Shown here: positions 44,910 through 51,633 of the stretch, one piece after another
Layout of the letters: every line of letters starts with the position of its first letter
Position numbering within the stretch: the stretch's first letter is position 1
Assembly: GCF_000308615.1 (NCBI RefSeq)
Contig: NZ_BAGB01000049.1
Location: 1 to 64,000 of the forward strand
Reading direction: 5' to 3'
DNA from: Nocardia jiangxiensis NBRC 101359
Lineage (GTDB): Bacteria > Actinomycetota > Actinomycetes > Mycobacteriales > Mycobacteriaceae
DNA: 64,000 nt
The notes under the pieces: model-generated
The model's database searches: none
Told to the model about the DNA's origin: nothing
The model's input: the letters and a program-made list of their open reading frames with translations, nothing else
Position numbers and translations under genes: made by a program

Positions 44910-45227
44910 ATGCTCATGCTCACCCCCACAGCCATCGAGGCCGTTCGCACGATCACCTCCGGTGACGGCTCCCCCGCGGAGGCCGGGCTGCGGATCTTCT
45001 CCGCAACCGAGAATGCACAGGCCCTCCAGCTAGCGGTCGCCGCGGCCCCGGCGGAACAGGATCAGGTACTCAGCGCCGACGGCTCGCGCATCTTCCTCGA
45101 TGAGAAAGCTGCCGCGTTCCTGGACGACAAGATCCTCGACACCGGCGTGGACGACGAGGGTCAGAGCACATTCGTGGTCGCACCGCAGGGCCAGAACCAG
45201 CCGGGTCAGGACGCGCCGCAGGGGTAG
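44910..45227 (+). CDS. HesB/IscA-like protein without cysteines
   Basis: 105 residues with the A-type scaffold fold pattern (M-L-T-P-T-A-I-E-A-V-R, G-L-R-I-F-S, and L-D-E-K-A-A-A-F-L-D-D). Normal IscA/HesB proteins hold iron-sulfur clusters with three cysteines; this protein has no cysteine at all, so cluster binding is very unlikely. It ends in a Gln/Pro/Gly tail. AGCGGAAGGA lies upstream. Cysteine-less members of this family occur in other actinobacteria. Confidence 0.82.
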   Translation: MLMLTPTAIEAVRTITSGDGSPAEAGLRIFSATENAQALQLAVAAAPAEQDQVLSADGSRIFLDEKAAAFLDDKILDTGVDDEGQSTFVVAPQGQNQPGQDAPQG

Positions 45228-45309
45228 TCCCCCGGCGCGGTCCTGCCACACCGAACACCAGCCGCACCGCGTACGACGGTGCGGACCGGTGCGGACCGGT
45301 GCTGCGCGG

Positions 45310-46146
45310 TCAGCCGCGGGCGAAATCGTGGCCGTGCTGCTGGGTTCCCGGCGAAATCGACGCGAGAAAGTCCTGCACGACGGTGTCGAACGCGCCGGGC
45401 TTCTCCATACTGGGCGTGTGACCGGCCTCGGGGAGGATCGCGAGCCGAGCGTCCGGAATCAGCTCGGCCAGTTCGTCGGCCAGCACGCCGCGATCGAACG
45501 CATCCTCCGCACCGGCCAGCACGAGGACCGGAATATCCAGTCCCCGTGCGGTTTCGGTGTAGTCCGGTCGTGCCGCGCGCCCGCGCAGCGCGGCCGCGGC
45601 GGTCACCGGATGAGCGGCGGTCATCATCTCCCGGGCGTGCGCGACGACCGCCGGACGCTCGCGCATACTGCGTTCGCTCAACACCAGCGGCAGGAACTCC
45701 TCGGCGTAGTCGTGCACGCCCTCGGCTTCGAGCCGATCGGCCAGAGCCAGGCGCGCCGCGCCCGCCCCGGGAGTGTCCAGACCGGCGAAGGTGTCGGAGA
45801 AGACTGCGGCACTTGCCCTTTCGGGATGCCGATCGAGCAGATCGAGCACCACCTGTCCACCCATCGAATATCCGACCAGCACCGCCTCGTCGATTCCGCG
45901 ATCGTCCAGGACGGCCAGTACCGCCCGGGACTGCGCGGCCATCGTGATGACGCCGCAGGCCGCGGCGCTGCCACCGAATCCGACCAGATCGACGCAGATC
46001 ACCCGGTAGCCGATCGCCACGAAGGAGTCGATCTGTGGCTGCCACATGCGTTTGTCGAACAGGAATCCGTGGACGAGGACCAGCGCCGGTCCGGTCCCGT
46101 GATCGGTGTATCCGACGGGACCGAATTCGGTGGCGAGTATCGACAC
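45310..46146 (-). CDS. Alpha/beta hydrolase, PcaD-like (3-oxoadipate enol-lactonase)
   Basis: 278 residues. Catalytic features: oxyanion H-G-F (near 26-28), nucleophile G-Y-S-M-G-G (near 91-96), and final His in E-A-G-H-T-P (near 248). It starts 12 nt after catC and reads the same way, so it is probably the enol-lactonase that follows CatC in the 3-oxoadipate pathway. The sequence alone fits many small hydrolases; the position makes PcaD the best reading. Confidence 0.75.
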   Translation of the reverse strand: MSILATEFGPVGYTDHGTGPALVLVHGFLFDKRMWQPQIDSFVAIGYRVICVDLVGFGGSAAACGVITMAAQSRAVLAVLDDRGIDEAVLVGYSMGGQVVLDLLDRHPERASAAVFSDTFAGLDTPGAGAARLALADRLEAEGVHDYAEEFLPLVLSERSMRERPAVVAHAREMMTAAHPVTAAAALRGRAARPDYTETARGLDIPVLVLAGAEDAFDRGVLADELAELIPDARLAILPEAGHTPSMEKPGAFDTVVQDFLASISPGTQQHGHDFARG

Positions 46147-46158
46147 GATCGGCTCCGC

Positions 46159-46434
46159 TCAGATCTTGGACGGATGGGTGGCCAGTGGTGTCACCGTGAT
46201 GCTCATATACTCGAAAAGCGGTAGCCCGGAGAGCAATTCGTGCAGTTCGTCGGTGGACTCCACATCGAAGATCGAGAAGTTGGCGTACTCGCCGACGATG
46301 CGCCACAGCTGCGGCCACTTGCCCGCCCGCTGCAACTCCTGGCTGTATGCCTTCTCCCGGGCCACGATCTGCGCGCGGGCCTCGGGCTCGAGATCACGCG
46401 GCAGCCGGACATCCATCCGCACGTGGAACAGCAT
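46159..46434 (-). CDS. catC: Muconolactone delta-isomerase
   Basis: 91 residues, MLFHVRMDVRLPRDL at the N-terminus and the family's Q-E-L-Q-R-A-G-K-W-P-Q-L-W-R-I-V-G-E-Y-A and L-P-L-F-E-Y-M near the end. It converts muconolactone to 3-oxoadipate enol-lactone and forms decamers in known members. GGAGGA lies 4 nt before the ATG. It sits between catA and the PcaD-like gene. Confidence 0.95.
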   Translation of the reverse strand: MLFHVRMDVRLPRDLEPEARAQIVAREKAYSQELQRAGKWPQLWRIVGEYANFSIFDVESTDELHELLSGLPLFEYMSITVTPLATHPSKI

Positions 46435-46475
46435 GTAATCCTCCTGGACTCGAAAGGTGTTCGGACCGGGCCCGC

Positions 46476-47321
46476 TCAGGCGCGGTCGAGCACGAAATCG
46501 TAGGTGATGGCGTCGCCGCCGTCCGGGCGCGGCTGCGGGTCGAGGATGAGCTCGGGCTTGACCGCGGAGGCGATGTCGTCGTCGTTGTGCTGATCGTTCG
46601 GGAAATACAGCTGCGCGGTGAGCAATTCGTGCCCCGGCGCGGAGACCTTCACGTGCAGGTGCGCCGGGCGCCAGGCGTGCCAACCCGCCGCGGCGATCAG
46701 CTTGCCACATGCGCCGTCGGTCGGGATCTGATATGGCGCGGGACGCATGGTGTGGATTTCGAAGCGGCCCTCGGCGTCGGTGCGGAACGCGGCGCGCAGA
46801 TTCCACTCCGGAATGCCGGGCGCGAACTGCGAGTACAGGCCGTCGGAGTCGGCGTGCCAGAGTTCGATCGTGGCGTCGCCCACGGCGGCGCCGTCGGTCG
46901 AGGTGACCCGGCCGGTCCACACCAGCGGGCGGCCGGATTCGTCCTCGCGCATGGGAACCGAGTCGCCCACACCGCGTTCGGGGGCGCCGGGCACATAGTA
47001 GGGGCCCTCGATGGTGCCCTTGTTGCCGTGCCGGTGCTCGGTGGCGACCTCCTCCACCACGTGCTCCACCCAGACGTCCAGGAACAGCGGCCATTCGCCG
47101 TCCTGCCCGACGTTGATCAGCCACGCCTTGAGCGCGTTGTACTCGGCGTAGGTGAGCTTGTGCCGCCGGATGGTGCCGGCCACCGCGTCGAGTACCTCGC
47201 GGGCGAGCAGATCCACCCGCTCGGGCGGGGTGTTCGCGACGTTCATCTTGTCGGCGGCGAAACGTTCGGTGGCACGGGCGCCGGAATCGGCGGCGGTCGC
47301 GGCCGGGTTGATCGCGGTCAT
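46476..47321 (-). CDS. catA: Catechol 1,2-dioxygenase
   Basis: 281 residues. Intradiol ring cleavage of catechol to cis,cis-muconate at a non-haem Fe(III). The ligand Tyr pair is in E-G-P-Y-Y-V-P-G (near 105) and P-A-P-Y-Q-I-P (near 198), and the His pair in H-A-W-R-P-A-H-L-H-V-K-V (near 215-226). The N-terminal helical dimerisation domain is present. AAGGAGG precedes the ATG at 47321; the longer frame to 47582 overlaps catB and is not used. Confidence 0.96.
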   Translation of the reverse strand: MTAINPAATAADSGARATERFAADKMNVANTPPERVDLLAREVLDAVAGTIRRHKLTYAEYNALKAWLINVGQDGEWPLFLDVWVEHVVEEVATEHRHGNKGTIEGPYYVPGAPERGVGDSVPMREDESGRPLVWTGRVTSTDGAAVGDATIELWHADSDGLYSQFAPGIPEWNLRAAFRTDAEGRFEIHTMRPAPYQIPTDGACGKLIAAAGWHAWRPAHLHVKVSAPGHELLTAQLYFPNDQHNDDDIASAVKPELILDPQPRPDGGDAITYDFVLDRA

Positions 47322-47383
47322 CGGATCCTCCTTGATTACTGACCTGTATTCGGTTGTCGGGCTGCTGTTTTCGGAAGGTAGCG

Positions 47384-48487
47384 TCAGATGTCCTGGCGGT
47401 ACCGGGCGAGTTTGTCCGGATCCAGGTCGACGCCCAGACCGCCGCCGGGCCGGATGGTGAGTTCGCCGCCGCGGATCTCCAGGGGTTCGGTGAGCAGGTC
47501 GTCGCTCATATCCAGGAAGTTGGACAACTCCCCGGCGCGTCGCGAGGTGAGCCGGTAGGCCGAGCCGAAGACCACCGAGCACATCGAACCGAGCTGGCCG
47601 TCGATCTGGTTGCCCATCACGACCTCGAGGCCGAGCCCTTCGGCGAGGTGGTGCACGCGCTGCGATCCGGTGAATCCGGTGCGCGCGGTCTTGATGCTGA
47701 TCGCGGTGGCCGAGCCGCCGAGCACCTCCCGGGTCACATCGGCCGGGGTGGGCACCGATTCGTCGGCGATGAACGGGATGTCGATACGCGAGACCAGCCA
47801 GCGCCGCCCCAGCACGTCATCGGCGGGGCAGAGTTCCTCGGCGAACAGCAGATTCAGATCGGCCATCTGCTTCATGGCCGCGGCCGATTCCGACGCGGTC
47901 CAGCCGCGGTTGCCGTCGATGTAGAGTTCCACGCTCTCGCCCAGCGCCGTACGCAGCGCACGCACCACCGCGACGTCCAGCTCGACCGGACGTCGACCGA
48001 CCTTGACCTTGAAGGTGTTGATGCCGTGGCGATCTCGCATCTTCTCCGCCTCGGCGACCATCGCGGCGGGGTCGTCGAAGCCGAGCATGTGCGAGACCCG
48101 CATGCGGTCGGTGTAACCACCGAGCAGTTCGGTGACCTGGATGTCCAGGGTGCGGCCCAGCGCGTCCCAGACGGCCATATCGATCGCGGCCTTGGCCACC
48201 GGATTGCCGACCGTGCGCGCGAGCCGGGCGTGAATCGTCTCGCGCTGCAACAGATTCAGCCCGATCACCTGCGGGGCGAAGATCTTCCGGATCACCGCCA
48301 CCACGCCGTCCTGCGTCTCACCGTAGGTGAACGGGCGCGGCGGGGCCTCGGCGATGCCGATCACACCGTCGTCGGTGTGCACCCGAACCAGGACGTGTTC
48401 GGCGACCTGCACCTCCCCGGAGGCGAACGTCAGTGGTTTGCGATAGGGAATGGCGAACGGAATCGCCTCCACGGCTGTAATTTTCAT
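47384..48487 (-). CDS. catB: Muconate cycloisomerase
   Basis: 367 residues, enolase superfamily. T-F-K-V-K-V-G with the catalytic Lys pair (near 160-166), the metal ligands in Y-I-D-G-N-R-G-W (Asp near 192), E-E-L-C-P (Glu near 220) and A-D-E-S (near 243-246) are present. It makes muconolactone from cis,cis-muconate. It is the first enzyme gene after the LysR-type gene, which would overlap its start by 4 nt if the apparent frameshift were absent. Confidence 0.96.
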   Translation of the reverse strand: MKITAVEAIPFAIPYRKPLTFASGEVQVAEHVLVRVHTDDGVIGIAEAPPRPFTYGETQDGVVAVIRKIFAPQVIGLNLLQRETIHARLARTVGNPVAKAAIDMAVWDALGRTLDIQVTELLGGYTDRMRVSHMLGFDDPAAMVAEAEKMRDRHGINTFKVKVGRRPVELDVAVVRALRTALGESVELYIDGNRGWTASESAAAMKQMADLNLLFAEELCPADDVLGRRWLVSRIDIPFIADESVPTPADVTREVLGGSATAISIKTARTGFTGSQRVHHLAEGLGLEVVMGNQIDGQLGSMCSVVFGSAYRLTSRRAGELSNFLDMSDDLLTEPLEIRGGELTIRPGGGLGVDLDPDKLARYRQDI

Positions 48488-49424
48488 CGTCCGGCCTCCG
48501 CGGGCTCGTCGTGCTGTGTCGGGGGTGGGATATCCGGTCGCTCACGGGCGGCAGAGCCGGCGCGAGCGCGTCGAGTACGGAATGCACTACCGGGGAATCG
48601 ATGTCGCGCCGCCAGGCCAGGGCCAGCTCGACTGTCTCGGCGTCGGCCAGTTCCCGGAACACGACCCCGGCCAGCGGCAGCGCGCGAGCCGAAGCGGGCA
48701 GCACCGCGACGCCCAATCCCCCGGCGACCAGCGCCAGCAGCACTCCGGTTCCACTCGCCTCGTGGGCGATCTGCGGACCGAATCCCGCTGCGCGGCAACT
48801 ACGGACGACCGCGGCGTTGACCACCGAATCGCGACCCGAATAACAGACGAAACTCTCCGCGCGCAGATCGGCCATGGCGATGACCGGTTCGACGGCGAGG
48901 CGATGGTCCGCGGGAATGGCCAGGATCAGCGGTTCCACTTCCAGCACACGCAGTTCCAGATCGTCGCCCCGCAGCGGCGGCCGCAGCACGCCCAGGTCCA
49001 GACTGCCCGCGCGCAGCCGGTCGCACTGTTCGGAGGTGAGCAGGTCGGAGTGGATCTGCAGGGCGACGTCGGGCAGTTCGTACTGCAACCGGCGGGCCAT
49101 CCGGGGCAGATGCGAGAGGGTGGCGGTCCCGGTGAAACCCATCCGGACCTGCCCGAGCCGCCCGTCGGAAATCCTGCGGACCCCGCGCACACTGTCCTCG
49201 ACGGTGTCCAGGACGCGCTGCGCCTCGCCGAGCAGGAATTCCCCGGCCGGGGTGAGCGCGACCTGCCGGGTGGTGCGGGTGAACAGCGGCGCGCCGAGTT
49301 CGGCCTCGAGTTGCCGGATCGACTGCGACAGGGCGGGCTGGGCCATGCGCAGGCGTTCGGCGGCCCGGCCGAAGTGTCTGGTGTCCGCGACGGTCGCGAA
49401 GTACCGCAGGTGACGAAGTTCCAT
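48318..49424 (-). CDS. LysR-type regulator (CatR/BenM-like), probable 3' frameshift
   Basis: The first 300 or so residues are a complete LysR protein: HTH in M-E-L-R-H-L-R-Y-F-A-T-V-A-D and A-Q-P-A-L-S-Q-S-I-R-Q-L-E-A-E-L, then the effector domain with L-R-A-G-S-L-D-L-G-V-L-R-P-P and V-A-G-G-L-G-V-A-V-L-P. The frame then runs 170 nt into catB, giving a tail with no family likeness. A run of five G at 48521-48525 (five C on the coding strand) is the likely site: one more base would end the protein at 48484 with an ATGA overlap onto catB. It should sense muconate or benzoate and control the divergent ben and cat promoters. Confidence 0.85.
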   Translation of the reverse strand: MELRHLRYFATVADTRHFGRAAERLRMAQPALSQSIRQLEAELGAPLFTRTTRQVALTPAGEFLLGEAQRVLDTVEDSVRGVRRISDGRLGQVRMGFTGTATLSHLPRMARRLQYELPDVALQIHSDLLTSEQCDRLRAGSLDLGVLRPPLRGDDLELRVLEVEPLILAIPADHRLAVEPVIAMADLRAESFVCYSGRDSVVNAAVVRSCRAAGFGPQIAHEASGTGVLLALVAGGLGVAVLPASARALPLAGVVFRELADAETVELALAWRRDIDSPVVHSVLDALAPALPPVSDRISHPRHSTTSPRRPDDENYSRGGDSVRHSLSQTTDVRLRGGAGRRTRPGSGAHRRRCDRHRRGPAAPVHLR

Positions 49425-49464
49425 CTCCGGGTCTCCTTCCGATGCACCGCGACGCCTCGATGTG

Positions 49465-49543
49465 TATTGAGTCACGGTAGATATGAATATTGAGTCAGGA
49501 CAAATACTATTTTCGGTCCGATTGATATGCCAGATTTATCAAT
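49465..49543. promoter_or_regulatory. ben/cat divergent control region
   Basis: Within an AT-rich island between the leftward catR-like gene and rightward benA are two direct repeats of TATTGAGTCA (49465-49474, 49488-49497; 23 bp apart) and an inverted repeat, ATTGATA (49521-49527) and TATCAAT (49537-49543). The inverted repeat has the T-N11-A form of LysR sites; the direct repeats could serve the LuxR-type regulator. Confidence 0.6.
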
Positions 49544-49688
49544 AGCGCCCTAGGTCAGGACTGGGCATTCACCTGGGGTGATCGGGGTCACATGCTGCCA
49601 CGATCGGGACACAGGCCACTGCGGCGACGCATCGTCCCCGGCACGAGGACTCCGCCGCAGGCCGTTCCCGACGCGGTTGGAGGACCCC

Positions 49689-51080
49689 ATGACCAGTACG
49701 TTCGAACACCTGACACAGGTGCTCGCCGATGCGATCGTCGACGATCGGGAGGCCGGGGTCTTCCGCACGAATCGCCGGATCTTCACCGACGAGGAAGTCT
49801 TCGAACTCGAGATGAAATACATCTTCGAAGGCAACTGGATCTACCTGGCGCACGAGAGCCAGATCCCGAATCCGGGCGACTACTTCACCACCTACATCGG
49901 CCGCCAGCCGGTGGTGATCACCCGCGACCGGGACGGTGAGCTGCACTGCTTGATCAACGCCTGCGCGCACCGCGGCGCGATGATCTGTCGCCGCAAGACC
50001 GACAACCGCACCACCCTGACCTGCCCGTTCCACGGCTGGACATTCCGCAACGACGGCACCCTGCTCAAGGTCAAGGACCCCGACGGCGCCGGTTATCCGG
50101 ACACGTTCGACAAGAACGGCTCGCACAACATGACCCGCGTCGCCCGCTTCGAGAGTTACCGCGGATTCCTGTTCGGCAGCCTGAACCCGGACGTGCTGAC
50201 GCTGCGCGAACATCTCGGCGACACCACCGCCGTGATCGATATGCTCGTCGACCAGTCCCCGGACGGTCTCGAGGTGCTGCGCGGATCCTCCACCTACACC
50301 TATGACGGCAACTGGAAGGTGCAGGCGGAGAACGGCGCGGACGGCTATCACGTCACCGCGACGCACTGGAACTACGCGGCCACCACCTCCCGCCGCGACA
50401 CCGGCGCGTCCAAGAACGACACCAAGACGCTGGACGCGGGCAAATGGGGTAAGGCCGGCGGCGGCTACTGGTCGTTCCCGCACGGGCACCTGTGCCTGTG
50501 GACCTGGGCGCCCAACCCGCAGGACCGGCCGCTGTGGCCGCGGATCGAGGAACTCAAACGCGAATACGGCGAGGCCCGAGGCGAATTCATGGTCAAGGGC
50601 TCGCGCAACCTGTGCCTGTATCCGAACGTGTATCTGATGGACCAGTTCAGCACGCAGATCCGGCACTTCCGCCCGATCGCGCCGGACAAGACCGAGGTCA
50701 CCATCTACTGCATCGCTCCCAAAGGCGAGAGCCCCGACGCGCGAGCCTGGCGAATCCGGCAGTACGAGGACTTCTTCAACGCCTCCGGTATGGCGACTCC
50801 CGACGATCTGGAGGAATTCCGTTCCTGCCAACTGACTTTCCGCGCTGAGGCGGCCCCCTGGAACGATATGAGCCGCGGCGCCGAGCACTGGCTCACCGGA
50901 CCCGATCCGGTCGCCGAATCCCTCGGTATGCACGGTGTGGTCTCGGCCGGAGTGAAGAACGAGGACGAGGGCCTGTTCCCGATCCAGCACGGCTACTGGC
51001 TGTCCCGGATGCGAGAGAGCCTGTCGCACGAGCGATCTCGATCGGCCGGGGAATCCGGAACCGATCGCGTCGAGGTCTGA
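49689..51080 (+). CDS. benA: Benzoate 1,2-dioxygenase, large (alpha) subunit
   Basis: 463 residues. The Rieske [2Fe-2S] site is C-A-H-R-G-A-M and C-P-F-H-G-W-T (C-x-H and C-x2-H, residues about 96-120), and the mononuclear iron site begins with [12 protein letters not shown] (two His near 220-225). It dihydroxylates benzoate to the 1,2-cis-diol carboxylate with BenB and the reductase. GGAGGACC precedes the ATG at 49689. It starts the plus-strand operon. Confidence 0.96.
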   Translation: MTSTFEHLTQVLADAIVDDREAGVFRTNRRIFTDEEVFELEMKYIFEGNWIYLAHESQIPNPGDYFTTYIGRQPVVITRDRDGELHCLINACAHRGAMICRRKTDNRTTLTCPFHGWTFRNDGTLLKVKDPDGAGYPDTFDKNGSHNMTRVARFESYRGFLFGSLNPDVLTLREHLGDTTAVIDMLVDQSPDGLEVLRGSSTYTYDGNWKVQAENGADGYHVTATHWNYAATTSRRDTGASKNDTKTLDAGKWGKAGGGYWSFPHGHLCLWTWAPNPQDRPLWPRIEELKREYGEARGEFMVKGSRNLCLYPNVYLMDQFSTQIRHFRPIAPDKTEVTIYCIAPKGESPDARAWRIRQYEDFFNASGMATPDDLEEFRSCQLTFRAEAAPWNDMSRGAEHWLTGPDPVAESLGMHGVVSAGVKNEDEGLFPIQHGYWLSRMRESLSHERSRSAGESGTDRVEV

Positions 51081-51090
51081 GGAGATTACG

Positions 51091-51615
51091 ATGATCATCA
51101 CCACCGACACCCCCGCGGGCTCGAAACTCATCACCCACAACGACATCGAGCAGTTCCTGTATCGCGAGGCTCGCTACCTCGACGATCGGGAATTCGAGAA
51201 CTGGCTGGACTGCTACGCCGACGACGTCGTGTACTGGATGCCCGCCTGGGGCGACGACGATCTGCTGACCGAGGACCCGCAGACCCAGATCTCGCTGATC
51301 TACTACTCGAACAAGGGCGGCCTGGAGGATCGGGTCTTCCGCATTCGCACCGAAAGGTCTTCGGCCACATCACTTCCCGAGCCGCGCACCAGCCACAACA
51401 TCAGCAATGTGGAGGTGATCGAACGTCGCGGTGATCTGGTGGACATCCGATTCAACTGGCACACCATGTATTTCCGGTACAAGACCGTCGATCCGTACTA
51501 CGGGACCTCGTTCTACACGATCGACTTCTCCGGGCCCGCGCCCCTGATCCGGCGCAAAACCGTGGTGCTCAAGAACGACTACATCCACCACGTCGTCGAC
51601 GTGTACCACTGCTGA
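51091..51615 (+). CDS. benB: Benzoate 1,2-dioxygenase, small (beta) subunit
   Basis: 174 residues with the cone-like beta-subunit fold: E-Q-F-L-Y-R-E-A-R-Y-L-D-D-R-E-F-E-N-W-L (residues about 13-32), Y-W-M-P-A-W (near 48), and the end F-S-G-P-A-P-L-I-R-R-K-T-V-V-L-K-N-D-Y-I. AGGAGA lies 8 nt before its ATG. The subunit supports the alpha hexamer and has no cofactor. Confidence 0.95.
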   Translation: MIITTDTPAGSKLITHNDIEQFLYREARYLDDREFENWLDCYADDVVYWMPAWGDDDLLTEDPQTQISLIYYSNKGGLEDRVFRIRTERSSATSLPEPRTSHNISNVEVIERRGDLVDIRFNWHTMYFRYKTVDPYYGTSFYTIDFSGPAPLIRRKTVVLKNDYIHHVVDVYHC

Positions 51616-51633
51616 GCCGCGAAAGAGCCCGTC

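Noticed and set aside
47322-47582. Upstream extension of catA
   Set aside because: It overlaps catB in another frame, and AAGGAGG before the ATG at 47321 fixes the start.
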